DNA of 64,000 bases from an uncultured Spartobacteria bacterium (GCA_903882875.1 CAIRYQ010000015.1:124001-188000), one strand, 5' to 3'; shown: positions 10,272-21,291, counted from the first letter of the stretch. Made by a program: numbers and translations. The notes: generated by a model from the sequence alone, not told the origin.

Positions 10272-12164
10272 ATGAAGCTCTTCCGTTTCCTCCTCTGCAT
10301 TTTCATTTTTACCGTCGCCGCGACCGCTGCGGAAAAGCCGAACATCGTCCTCGTTCTCGTGGATGATCTCGGGATCAACGACCTTCATTGTTACGGTCGC
10401 GCCGAGCACCGCACGCCAAATGTGGACCGGCTCGCGGAACAGGGGATGCGATTCACAAATGCGTACGCACAGGCGGTGTGCTCGCCTTCGCGTGCGGGTT
10501 TGCTCACGGGAAAAAATCCCGCGCGGCTGCACATCACGAATTTCCTGCCGGGCCGACCGGATGCTCCGTCGCAAAAATTGCTCCAGCCTGTGATCGAAGG
10601 TCAGCTTCCGCTCGAGGAAATCACGCTTGCGGAGGTGTTGCACGAGGCGGGCTACGTCTCGGCGTGCATCGGCAAATGGCATCTCGGCGGGCCGGGCTTC
10701 GGGCCGAAGGAACACGGCTTCGACGTCGCATTTGCCGGTCGCGCGAACACGCAGCCGAGCGCGACCGAGGGCGGCAAGGGCGAATACGAGCTGACGGAAC
10801 ACGCGGAGAAATTCATCGAGGATAACAAGGAGCGCCCATTTTTTCTCTACGTGCCGCACAACACGCCGCACATCCCGTTCAAGGCGAAGCCCGAGCTGAT
10901 CGAAAAGAACAAGGGCGCGTGGCATCCCGAATATGCGGGCGTGATCGAGAGCATGGACGACTGCGTGGGCCGGCTCATGGCGAAGGTGGACGCGCTCGGC
11001 CTCACGGAGCGCACGATTTTCATCTTCGCGAGCGACAACGGCGGGCTGCACGTCCTGGAATTCCCCGGCACGCCGCCGACGCACAACACGCCGTTCCGCG
11101 CGGGCAAGGGCTATCTGTACGAGGGCGGCATCCGCGATCCGCTCATCATCCGCTGGCCGGGAAAAGTGAAGCCCGGATCGGTGAATGACACGCCCGTGGT
11201 GTTCCTCGATCTCATGCCCACGCTCATCGAGGCCGCGGGCCTCACGACAGCGAAGACGACTGGCCCGCTCGACGGCACAAGCCTCATGCCTGTGCTCACC
11301 GGCGGAAAGCTCGCGCCGCGCACGCTCTTTTTCCACATGCCGAACTACACGAACCAGGGCGGGCGCCCGTCGAGTTCGCTGCGCGAGGGAAATTGGAAGC
11401 TCATCGAGCAGCTCGAGGACAAAAGCGTGGAGCTGTACGATCTCGCGAAGGATCCCGGTGAGAAAAATGATCTCGCCGCGAGCGATGCCGCACGCACCGC
11501 CGAGCTGCGCAAGAAACTCGACGACTGGCGCAAATCCGTCGGCGCGCAGGAATGCAGGCCGAATCCGAATTTCGACGCCGCGCTGCACCGCAAGCTGTAC
11601 GTGGATCCCGATCCATCGAAATTTCCCACGGCCAAAAATGCAATCGAAGCCGAGGCCGCGGAATCCGAGTGGCGCGCGGGCATGAATGCCGCCGTCCGCG
11701 ACGCGAAGGTCGCAGCGAAAAATGCAAACGCCGCCGGGCAAGTGAAAGCCCGCGTGACTCCTGCGAAAGGCGACATCCGGCTCATGGCGAAGGACGCGCG
11801 AGTCCACGCGGCGAACATGCGATACGAGCCGCAGTCGTACAAGAACACGCTCGGATTCTGGACGAAGCCGGAGGACTGGACCGATTGGGAATTCGACGTG
11901 TCCGCTGCGGGAAAATACGAGGTGGAAGTGACGCAAGGCTGCGGCAAGGGCAGCGGTGGCGCGGAGGTCGCGGTGGAAGTCGCGGGCGCGACGCTGAAGT
12001 TCACCGTGCAGGACACCGGGCACTTCCAGAATTTCATCCAGCGCACGATCGGCACGGTGCAGCTCCCCGCCGGAAAAACGACGCTCGCGGTGAAGCCGCA
12101 GACCAAGCCCGGCGGCGCGGTGATGGACCTCCGTCGCGTGGTGCTGCGGCCTGTCGCCGAGTAG
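10272..12164 (+). CDS. Secreted arylsulfatase with C-terminal carbohydrate-binding-like domain
   Basis: This 630-residue sulfatase hydrolyses sulfate esters, probably on a polysaccharide. It has a signal peptide (residues 1-20), the metal-binding Asp31-Asp32 pair in LVDDLG, and the sulfatase signature C70-S-P-S-R whose cysteine is converted to formylglycine by a maturase. The sequence IGKWHLG and the later FASDNGG complete the active site. Residues after about 500 form a separate beta-rich domain (WEFDVSAAGKYEVEV and following) of the kind appended to sulfatases for glycan binding. The stop codon lies inside a long inverted repeat. A formylglycine-generating enzyme is not encoded in the window. 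Confidence 0.94.
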   Translation: MKLFRFLLCIFIFTVAATAAEKPNIVLVLVDDLGINDLHCYGRAEHRTPNVDRLAEQGMRFTNAYAQAVCSPSRAGLLTGKNPARLHITNFLPGRPDAPSQKLLQPVIEGQLPLEEITLAEVLHEAGYVSACIGKWHLGGPGFGPKEHGFDVAFAGRANTQPSATEGGKGEYELTEHAEKFIEDNKERPFFLYVPHNTPHIPFKAKPELIEKNKGAWHPEYAGVIESMDDCVGRLMAKVDALGLTERTIFIFASDNGGLHVLEFPGTPPTHNTPFRAGKGYLYEGGIRDPLIIRWPGKVKPGSVNDTPVVFLDLMPTLIEAAGLTTAKTTGPLDGTSLMPVLTGGKLAPRTLFFHMPNYTNQGGRPSSSLREGNWKLIEQLEDKSVELYDLAKDPGEKNDLAASDAARTAELRKKLDDWRKSVGAQECRPNPNFDAALHRKLYVDPDPSKFPTAKNAIEAEAAESEWRAGMNAAVRDAKVAAKNANAAGQVKARVTPAKGDIRLMAKDARVHAANMRYEPQSYKNTLGFWTKPEDWTDWEFDVSAAGKYEVEVTQGCGKGSGGAEVAVEVAGATLKFTVQDTGHFQNFIQRTIGTVQLPAGKTTLAVKPQTKPGGAVMDLRRVVLRPVAE

Positions 12165-12303
12165 CTGCGACGCCCTCGTCGCAGGAGGGTGTCCGCGGTG
12201 CCCCTCCGCGAGCGATCGGCGGACGGGCACCCTGTTTTTGTTCGGCTCTTGGCTGGCGACGAGGCGTCGCCAGCACCCTCTGCGACGAGGGCGTCGCAGC
12301 TAC
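12161..12303. repeat. 143-bp palindromic repeat element with 24-bp perfect inverted ends
   Basis: Bases 12161-12184 are the exact reverse complement of 12280-12303, and the pairing extends inward with one bulged base (AGGGTG on both sides). A second hairpin, CTGGCGACG/CGTCGCCAG, sits inside at 12253-12273. The left arm includes the sulfatase stop codon. The structure suggests a REP or MITE-like element rather than a simple terminator, and it would fold strongly in RNA from either strand. Confidence 0.8.
12197..12239 (+). terminator. Rho-independent-like terminator after the sulfatase gene
   Basis: GGTGCCC at 12197-12203 pairs with GGGCACC at 12225-12231, followed by CTG and five T residues at 12235-12239. 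It is oriented to end sulfatase transcription and is carried inside the palindromic element. Confidence 0.5.
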
Positions 12304-12405
12304 TCTTTTCGTCGAATACGTCTTTTCTCCAGTTCCGCAATGCCTTGGGGAGGCCCTCCTGGAGACCCCGCAACAGGCTGTGTTTTTCACCGAGATTACT
12401 GTTGA

Positions 12406-15027
<2,622 letters not shown>

Positions 15028-15050
15028 GTCAATGTTGCGTCACCGAGCTT

Positions 15051-16148
15051 ATGCCAAAACCTAAGAAGCAACCTAAGGCAATAGCTGCCACGACAAAGCG
15101 CGCTTACGTCAGCCAAGCGGATGTTCCGAAGCATTCACTGGAGGAGGCATTGACTCTTGCTCGGGCGCTTCAAGAAAATTTCAATGGCGAGGCGGCTCCG
15201 CACGAACTCGCAAACGCGATGAGTATCTCGCCGACTAGTTCGGCATGGCAATCACTGACAGGCGCTGCGGTTGCATACGGCCTTACCGAAGGTGGCTACA
15301 ACGCAACGACAATAAAACTGGCACCGCTCGGTTCGCGCATCGTCGCATCCGAGGAGGAAGGTGATGACGCGAAGGCGATTCGTGAGGCGGCTCTGCTTCC
15401 GCGCGTTATGAAGCAGTTTTTTCAGAAATATGACCGCGGCAAGTTTCCCCAAGAAGCCATTGGGATTAATGTTCTGGTATCCATGGGCGCTCTCCGTGAG
15501 CGAGCGAAAGCTCTGTATGAGACGGCACGAGCGACTGGGCTTCTCGCAGGGTTTATCACAAACACAAAGACAGGTCTTTACGTTTCTCTAAATGCAAAGG
15601 GAACGGCACCTAATTTGCAGCTGCAGAAACTCGGAGAATCAGAGGAGATACCCCAAGATCCGCCTGACGCGCCTGACGCGCCTCCAGCGCAGCGGGCGAC
15701 ACCACAACCGCCGACAACTGAAAACGGCAACACCAAGGTTTTCATCACGCATGGTAAGAACCATGCGATCGTCGAGCAACTGAAGGAGATCCTGAAGTTC
15801 GGTAAGTTTGATCCGGTCGTTGCCATAGAGCACGAAACGCCCTCCAAGCCTGTGCCCGAAAAAGTTCTTGAGGATATGCGGTCGTGCTTCGCGTCCGTCA
15901 TTCACGTCGAGTCGGAACAAGAACTTCTCACGCCGGACGGTGGGAAGGTTCAACGAATCAACGAGAACGTCCTGATCGAAATCGGAGCGTCACTGGCTCT
16001 CTATGGTCGCAATTTCGTGTTGCTCGTGAAGAAGGGGATACACCTTCCATCGAACCTGCAGGGCCTCTACTGCTGCTTCTACGAAGGCGACAAGCTCGAT
16101 TACGATGCCACGATGAAACTGCTCAAGGCATTCAATGAATTCCGATAA
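15051..16148 (+). CDS. TIR-like nucleotide-hydrolase domain protein (PF10137/CAP12-type), putative defence effector
   Basis: This 365-residue protein has three parts. Residues 25-190 look like a winged-helix fold of the kind in DUF5343-type proteins. Residues 195-226 are a Pro/Ala-rich linker. Residues 229-365 match the TIR-like predicted nucleotide-binding domain: KVFITHGKNHAIVEQLKEIL, the NVLIEIGASLALYG helix containing the likely catalytic Glu310, and a closing LPSNLQGLYCCFYEG. Domains of this family are NAD-degrading effectors in several anti-phage systems (CBASS Cap12, Pycsar TIR), or occur alone. No cyclase gene is adjacent, so the activating signal is unknown. The gene starts 23 bases after gyrB, and its base composition is visibly lower in GC than gyrB or gyrA, suggesting transfer. 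Confidence 0.75.
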   Translation: MPKPKKQPKAIAATTKRAYVSQADVPKHSLEEALTLARALQENFNGEAAPHELANAMSISPTSSAWQSLTGAAVAYGLTEGGYNATTIKLAPLGSRIVASEEEGDDAKAIREAALLPRVMKQFFQKYDRGKFPQEAIGINVLVSMGALRERAKALYETARATGLLAGFITNTKTGLYVSLNAKGTAPNLQLQKLGESEEIPQDPPDAPDAPPAQRATPQPPTTENGNTKVFITHGKNHAIVEQLKEILKFGKFDPVVAIEHETPSKPVPEKVLEDMRSCFASVIHVESEQELLTPDGGKVQRINENVLIEIGASLALYGRNFVLLVKKGIHLPSNLQGLYCCFYEGDKLDYDATMKLLKAFNEFR

Positions 16149-16171
16149 CGAGCGCCTAGCAAAGTGATGAG

Positions 16172-16253
16172 ATGCCATCGCTCTACGTCATCGCAGGCCC
16201 GAACGGTGTGTGGAAAACACACCTTCATCAAACGCTTTGCGCCGTGGTGGAAC
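16172..16253 (+). pseudogene. Remnant of a zeta-toxin-like P-loop kinase gene
   Basis: Translation from the ATG at 16172 gives MPSLYVIAGPNG, a typical beginning of zeta-toxin or UDP-sugar-kinase-like P-loop proteins. The frame then breaks. One base later the sequence continues as CGKHTFIKRFAPWWN, the expected rest of the Walker A motif and first helix. A single inserted base near 16208 explains the break. Similarity ends at about 16253, so the gene is both frameshifted and truncated. It sits directly after the TIR-like gene and before the GxxExxY cassette. Confidence 0.65.
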
Positions 16254-16289
16254 GTCTATTTTCCTTCAACGAAACACCGGCGAATGGAG

Positions 16290-16328
16290 GACAGGATTGA
16301 CGGGATGAGCAGGATTTTACGGGATGAA
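16290..16328 (+). repeat. Short tandem repeat, ACAGGATT type, left of GxxExxY gene
   Basis: Units of the form (A)CAGGATT/CGGGATGA recur three to four times. The last unit supplies the ATG of the GxxExxY gene. Related copies occur at 16749-16786 in the same orientation and at 16869-16895 inverted. Confidence 0.7.
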
Positions 16329-16734
16329 TTCTACTTTGCCGGAAAAGGAATTGACGGAGCTGATCATCGGATTTGCGATGAAAGTCCACCGTGCGCTTGG
16401 GCCGGGGTTCGTGGAATTTGTGTATCGAAACGCATTGGTTCACGAATTGCGAAAGGCGGGATTGGAAATCGAAATCGAGAAGCCGATGAAGGTGCGCTAC
16501 GATGGCGTGGTCGTGGGCGAATTCTCCGCGGACTTGTTCATCAACAGATGGCTCATCGTGGAGTTGAAAGCAGTCGCGGCATTGGCACCAGAGCACGAGG
16601 TGCAAACGGTCAACTATCTCACCGCGCTCGAACAGGATTTCGGACTGCTCCTCAACTTCGGCGCACGCAGCCTCCAATTCAAACGCAAGTTCCGCAGTGC
16701 CAAGCCGGAACAGCCACCCGATCTGCAGTCGTGA
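16324..16734 (+). CDS. GxxExxY family protein (PDDEXK_3-type)
   Basis: The 136-residue product carries the family's defining motif as GFVEFVY within ALGPGFVEFVYRNAL, followed by KPMKVRYDGVVVGEFSADLFINRWLIVELKAV. That last part has the D...ExK arrangement of a PD-(D/E)XK nuclease-like core (Asp then Glu-Leu-Lys). Its cellular role is unknown in general; such genes are scattered through Verrucomicrobiota, Planctomycetota and Bacteroidota. It is flanked on both sides by ACAGGAT-type repeats, which suggests it moved in as a repeat-bounded cassette. The start codon lies within the left repeat. Confidence 0.85.
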   Translation: MNSTLPEKELTELIIGFAMKVHRALGPGFVEFVYRNALVHELRKAGLEIEIEKPMKVRYDGVVVGEFSADLFINRWLIVELKAVAALAPEHEVQTVNYLTALEQDFGLLLNFGARSLQFKRKFRSAKPEQPPDLQS

Positions 16735-16748
16735 GCGCAACGATGAAG

Positions 16749-16786
16749 GACAGGATTATCAAGATTTTCAGGATGAACAGGATTTT
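16749..16786 (+). repeat. ACAGGATT-type repeat, right of GxxExxY gene
   Basis: Three degenerate units (ACAGGATTATCAAG, TTTTCAGGATGA, ACAGGATTTT) match the array at 16290-16328. They begin 15 bases after the GxxExxY stop codon. Confidence 0.7.
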
Positions 16787-16868
16787 GCCTGCGCGTTTCT
16801 CCTCGCCCGCTGTCATTGTTGGCCCGAGTCGCGAAGGCCGCTCGAACATCGAGCCATCGAAATCCCTT

Positions 16869-16895
16869 AATCCTGAAAATCCTGTGAATCCTGTC
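16869..16895 (-). repeat. Inverted copy of the ACAGGATT repeat
   Basis: The sequence AATCCTGAAAATCCTGTGAA followed by TCCTGTC is the reverse complement of the units at 16749-16786. With that array it forms an imperfect inverted repeat around 80 bases, ending just before gyrA. Confidence 0.7.
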
Positions 16896-16922
16896 TAAAA
16901 AAGACCCCAACTTTCCCAACCG

Positions 16923-19490
16923 ATGTACCACCAAAACGAAAAAGTTCAGCCCGTCAACGTAGCCGAGGAGATGTCGAAGTCGTTCCTCGACTACTCGATG
17001 TCCGTCATCATTTCCCGCGCGCTGCCGGATGCGCGCGACGGGCTGAAGCCCTCGCAACGCCGCATTCTTTTCGCGATGTCCGAGCTTGGCATCACGCCGA
17101 CTCGCAAGCCGCTGAAGTGTGCGAAGATTGTCGGCGAGACGATGGGCAACTATCATCCGCACGGCGATCAGGCGATTTACCCGACGCTCGTCCACATGGC
17201 GCAGCCGTGGGCGATGCGCGAGATGCTCATCGAGGGGCAGGGAAATTTCGGCAGCGTCGAAGGCGATCCGCCGGCGTCCATGCGTTACACCGAGGCGCGC
17301 TTGCAGCACCTCGGCGCGGCGCTGATGGACGACATGGAGAAGGATACCGTGGATTTTGTCCCGAATTACGACGAGACGCGGCAGGAGCCGACGGTGCTGC
17401 CGGCGGCGTTTCCGAATCTGCTCGTGAACGGCGGCACCGGCATCGCGGTCGGCATGGCGACGAACATGCCGCCGCACAATCTCGCCGAGGTCATTGACGG
17501 CATCTGCGCGCAGATTGACGACCCGGACATCACGATTGACGGGCTGATGAAATACATCAAGGGCCCGGACTTCCCGACGGGCTGCGAGATTCTCGGTTCG
17601 GCGGGATTCAAAAGCTACTTCCACACGGGAAAAGGCGCGGTGCGCGTGCGTGGCAAGATCGGCGTGGCCGAGGTGAAGGGCGGGCGCGAGCAACTGATCA
17701 TCTCGGAAATTCCGTACAACGTGAACCGCGCCGTGCTCGTGGAGCGCATCGCGGATTTGGTGAACGACAAGATCATCACTGACATCAGCGCGATCCGCGA
17801 CGAGTCGGACGAGCAGACGCGAGTCGTGATCGATCTCAAGCGCGATGCGAATCCGAAGGTGGTCATCAACAATCTTTTCAAGCACACCGCGCTGGAGTCA
17901 TCGTTCTCGGCGTCCATGCTCGCGATCGATCACGGCAAGCCAAAGCTGCTCAATCTGAAGGATGCGATCACCTGCTACATTGAGCACCGGCGCGAGGTCG
18001 TGCTACGCCGCACGCGCTTCCTGCTGCGCGAGGCGGAGTCGCTGGCCGAACGTCTCGAAGCACTGCTCATCGCGCTCGCGAATCTCGATGACTTCATCAA
18101 GATCATCCGCGATTCAAACGACCGCGACGACGCGCGAGCGAAGCTGATGGCGCTCTCGTGGACGAAGCGTGCGGTCGAGCAACTCGGCATCATGATCCGC
18201 AGCGAGGCCGTGCTGACGGACGGACGCTACAAGTTCAACGAGCGGCAGACGAACGCCATCCTCGATCTGCGTCTCTATCAGTTGACCGGCCTTGAGCGCG
18301 AAGCGATCAAGAGCGAATACGACGCGCTGTTGGAAACGATCAAGGACCTGCTCGACATCCTTGCGAAGGAATCACGTGTGCTCACGATCATCAAAAAGGA
18401 GCTGCGCGTGATCCGTGAGAAATACGGCAACGAGCGCCGCACGCAGATTGTTCCCGACGAGGGCGAGATCAACATCGAGGATCTCATCGCAAACGAAGGC
18501 TGCATCATCACGATCACGCATGCGGGCTTCATCAAGCGCACCGCAGTCTCCGCGTATCGCGCGCAGCGGCGCGGAGGAAAAGGCGTGAAGGGCATGGTCA
18601 CGCGCGAGGGCGCAACCGAGCAGGACGACGATGATTTCGTCGAGCATCTCTTCACCGCGACCACGCACGATTACCTCGTATTTTTCACCAAGAGCGGACG
18701 CTGCTACGTCGAGCGGGTGTTCGAGATTCCCGAGATGTCGCGTGCTTCCAAGGGTCGCAGCATTGTGAACCTTCTTGAACTCCGCCCCGAGGAAAAAATC
18801 GCCGCAACCATTCGCGTGCAGGGACAGAAGACCGAGGAGGAAACGTGGACCGACACGCTGTTCATCGTCTTCGCGACGCAGAGCGGCATCGTGAAGAAGA
18901 CAAGCCTGCGAGATTTTAAGAACATACGGAAGGGTGGCATCATCGCGATCCAGATCGAGAAGGGCGACGAGCTGATTGATGGCAAGATGACCAACGGCAC
19001 GAACGAAATCGTGCTCGTGACAAAGGACGGGATGAGCATTCGTTTCAATGAGGAGGAAATGCGCGACCAAGGGCGCAACTCGATCGGCGTCTGGGGCATC
19101 CGGCCCGACAAGGGCGACATCGTCGTCGCCGCAGCTATCGTGAGTCCGGATTGCACACTGCTTGTCGCCGGTGAAAACGGCATCGGCAAGCGCACGCCGT
19201 TCGACGACTACCGCGTCCAATCGCGCGGCGGTAAGGGCATCATCACGATGAAGACCGGCGACAAGACCGGGAAAGTCGTTGGTGCGCTGACTGTGCGTGA
19301 TGCCGATGAACTGATGCTGATCACGAACAAAGGCCAGATGGTGCGGACGCGCGTGAAGGAAATCCGCGAGACCGGAAGAAACACTATGGGCGTGAAACTC
19401 ATGGACCTCAAAGGTGCTGAGAAACTGCAAGGCATCGCGCCGGTCGTCGCGAACGAGGACGATGAGGAAAGCGAAGCAGCAGCGGAATGA
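16923..19490 (+). CDS. gyrA: DNA gyrase subunit A
   Basis: GyrA carries the DNA-breaking tyrosine and the wrapping domain of gyrase. The 855-residue product shows the winged-helix core with Tyr122 in PASMRYTEA and the GyrA-box QRRGGKG in YRAQRRGGKGVKGM near residue 545. The six-bladed C-terminal wrapping domain follows. The presence of a GyrA-box favours gyrase over topoisomerase IV. The quinolone-determining loop reads HPHGDQAIYPTLV, so residues 83 and 87 are Gln and Pro rather than the common Ser and Asp or Glu. The ATG at 16923 is used; no Shine-Dalgarno sequence is evident. Confidence 0.97.
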   Translation: MYHQNEKVQPVNVAEEMSKSFLDYSMSVIISRALPDARDGLKPSQRRILFAMSELGITPTRKPLKCAKIVGETMGNYHPHGDQAIYPTLVHMAQPWAMREMLIEGQGNFGSVEGDPPASMRYTEARLQHLGAALMDDMEKDTVDFVPNYDETRQEPTVLPAAFPNLLVNGGTGIAVGMATNMPPHNLAEVIDGICAQIDDPDITIDGLMKYIKGPDFPTGCEILGSAGFKSYFHTGKGAVRVRGKIGVAEVKGGREQLIISEIPYNVNRAVLVERIADLVNDKIITDISAIRDESDEQTRVVIDLKRDANPKVVINNLFKHTALESSFSASMLAIDHGKPKLLNLKDAITCYIEHRREVVLRRTRFLLREAESLAERLEALLIALANLDDFIKIIRDSNDRDDARAKLMALSWTKRAVEQLGIMIRSEAVLTDGRYKFNERQTNAILDLRLYQLTGLEREAIKSEYDALLETIKDLLDILAKESRVLTIIKKELRVIREKYGNERRTQIVPDEGEINIEDLIANEGCIITITHAGFIKRTAVSAYRAQRRGGKGVKGMVTREGATEQDDDDFVEHLFTATTHDYLVFFTKSGRCYVERVFEIPEMSRASKGRSIVNLLELRPEEKIAATIRVQGQKTEEETWTDTLFIVFATQSGIVKKTSLRDFKNIRKGGIIAIQIEKGDELIDGKMTNGTNEIVLVTKDGMSIRFNEEEMRDQGRNSIGVWGIRPDKGDIVVAAAIVSPDCTLLVAGENGIGKRTPFDDYRVQSRGGKGIITMKTGDKTGKVVGALTVRDADELMLITNKGQMVRTRVKEIRETGRNTMGVKLMDLKGAEKLQGIAPVVANEDDEESEAAAE

Positions 19491-19502
19491 TTGCCGCGCA
19501 GT

Positions 19503-19526
19503 GCCCGCGCTCGTGAGAGCGCGGGC
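19503..19526. terminator. Strong hairpin between convergent gyrA and ROK kinase genes
   Basis: GCCCGCGCTC and GAGCGCGGGC form a perfect 10-bp stem with a GTGA tetraloop. There is no T-run on either side. The position between convergent genes suggests a bidirectional terminator or RNA-stabilising hairpin. Confidence 0.55.
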
Positions 19527-19560
19527 TGAAGATCCATGATGGGAGGTGGAGTCAAAGACT

Positions 19561-20472
19561 CTACAACGAGGCGAGGCACAGCGCGAGTGCGCCGACCGGC
19601 ACGGCGTCTTCGCCGAGGGCGGCGAGCGCGATGCGCGGGCCTGGCGCGAAGGCGTCCATCACCCATCGCGGGAGCGCGTGGGCAAGGCGGGCGCGGAGCG
19701 GCTCGCCGATGAGGCTGAGTCCGCCGCCGATTACGATCACTTCGGGATGCAGGAGCTGCACGGCGTGGCTGAGGGCAAATCCAAGCTCGTTCATCGCATC
19801 GGTGAGGATGCGATCCGCAATCGGGCAGCCCGCGGCGATCGCGGGCGGGAGGATGCGCGCGCCGGGCCCCGACTTTGCAGCAAGCTGCGCGAGTACGCTC
19901 TGAGGATCATTTTCCACCGCGGCACGAATGGCGCGGTCCACTGCCCACCCGGAGCAGCGATCCTCGACGATGGTGCCGTCGCGTTCGAGGCGGATGTGGC
20001 CGATTTCGATCTCGCCGGGCACCGCGCCGTGGTAGATGTGTCCGTCCACGACGAGGCCGCCGCCGACTCCGCTGCCGCTGTTCACCCAGAGGACGGGATT
20101 TGCGTCGCGGCCCGCGCCATGCACGGCCTCGCCGAGAGCGGCGACGTTGGCGTCGTTTTCCACGAAGACCGGGAGCGACGTGCCTTCACGCAGCCAGTCG
20201 CCGAGCGGGAAATTGTTCCAGCCTGCGATGTGGTGCGAACACTTGATGCGGCCCGTCCTCCAATCCACCGGGCCGCCGTAGCCGACGCCGATCGCGCGAG
20301 GGCTCCATTTTGCGATCAGATCCGGCAGCGCGCCGATGATCTGCGCACGGATGCCTTCGCCGCCCGCGGCGCGATCCACGGCGAAGCGTGCACGAGCGAC
20401 GATCGCGCCATCCGCAGTGCCAGCGCAGACTTGGATTTTGGTGCCGCCGATTTCGATTGCGAGGAAGTGCAT
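19561..20472 (-). CDS. ROK family sugar kinase (glucokinase-like)
   Basis: This 303-residue protein begins MHFLAIEIGGTKIQ, the phosphate-binding loop of ROK kinases. It continues with VENDANVAALGEAVHG, which has the catalytic Asp in ENDAN, and GSGVGGGLVVDGHIYHGAVPGEIGH-like motifs. The usual ROK zinc site (CxCGxxGCxE) is largely missing: the corresponding stretch is EDRCSGWAVD with only one Cys. Metal binding there is therefore unlikely. It probably phosphorylates glucose, N-acetylglucosamine or a related hexose. The ATG at 20472 is used; the open frame continues far upstream but without family similarity. It is divergent from yqgE. Confidence 0.88.
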   Translation of the reverse strand: MHFLAIEIGGTKIQVCAGTADGAIVARARFAVDRAAGGEGIRAQIIGALPDLIAKWSPRAIGVGYGGPVDWRTGRIKCSHHIAGWNNFPLGDWLREGTSLPVFVENDANVAALGEAVHGAGRDANPVLWVNSGSGVGGGLVVDGHIYHGAVPGEIEIGHIRLERDGTIVEDRCSGWAVDRAIRAAVENDPQSVLAQLAAKSGPGARILPPAIAAGCPIADRILTDAMNELGFALSHAVQLLHPEVIVIGGGLSLIGEPLRARLAHALPRWVMDAFAPGPRIALAALGEDAVPVGALALCLASL

Positions 20473-20593
20473 GGGCACGATCTGCCGCGCCGCGCTTCCT
20501 CGCGCAAGTGTTCCGAAGCGATGGCGGTTTGTCAGTGCCACATCGAATCCGCCACGCGCTCGACACGCGGCCCCGGCTGCGTATCGTTGCCTT

Positions 20594-21157
20594 GTGCGCG
20601 AACCGGAACACACGACTGCCACCCTCGCGGGAAGCTTCCTCATCTCGCATCCCGGCCTGCTCGATCCGAATTTTCGCCGCACCGTCATCATCCTGCCCGA
20701 CCACTCGGTGAAAGACGGCAGCTTCGGCTTCATTCTCAACAGGCCGACCGGGCGCGTCGTCGGTGATCTGCTGGGCAACAAGCCGCTCGGCCACCTTTCG
20801 CGCATTCCTGTGCTCAACGGCGGCCCAGTGGGCGCGGACCAGCTCGTGCTCGCGGCGTTCCGCTGGCATCCGCAGACGAAAAGGCTCGAGTGCCGACACC
20901 ACATCGCGCTCGAAGAGGCCGAGAGCCTCGCGGCCAAACAGCACCACACCGTGCGCGCATTTGCCGGATATGCGGGCTGGTCTGCGGGGCAGCTCGACGC
21001 GGAGCTTGCCCAGCGGTCATGGCTTGTGCGCCAGGCCGACGACGAGGATGTGCTCGAACTTTCCCGCGCGCCGCAAATGTGGCGGCAACTCACGAGCGGC
21101 TTCGGCCCGTGGTTCCGGATGGTCGCCGAAGCGCCGGATGATCCGTCACTGAACTGA
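20594..21157 (+). CDS. yqgE: YqgE/AlgH family protein
   Basis: The 187-residue product matches YqgE/AlgH across its length: GSFLISHPGLLDPNFRRTVI, FGFILNRPTGRVV, NGGPVGADQLVLA and a C-terminal AGYAGWSAGQLDAEL. The family is conserved and cytoplasmic; its biochemical role is not settled. GTG at 20594 (VREPEHTT) is chosen because it gives the usual family length, and no ATG is suitably placed. It stands alone between the divergent ROK kinase and the convergent squalene/phytoene synthase. Confidence 0.9.
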   Translation: MREPEHTTATLAGSFLISHPGLLDPNFRRTVIILPDHSVKDGSFGFILNRPTGRVVGDLLGNKPLGHLSRIPVLNGGPVGADQLVLAAFRWHPQTKRLECRHHIALEEAESLAAKQHHTVRAFAGYAGWSAGQLDAELAQRSWLVRQADDEDVLELSRAPQMWRQLTSGFGPWFRMVAEAPDDPSLN

Positions 21158-21291
21158 CCGCTTCGGAGATGTTGCGCGTTTTCGAGGTGCGTCGTGGCGA
21201 ATTTGCGAACCAGGCTTGTGAGGTGCCTGTGCCTGACTTGCGGCATCCGTCGAGGGATCTGGCAACAGGGAGCCTGCGGCTCAAAAATTTT

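Noticed and set aside
15051-16148. Complete CBASS or Pycsar operon
   Set aside because: Only the TIR-like effector type is present. No nucleotide cyclase or accessory gene is adjacent.
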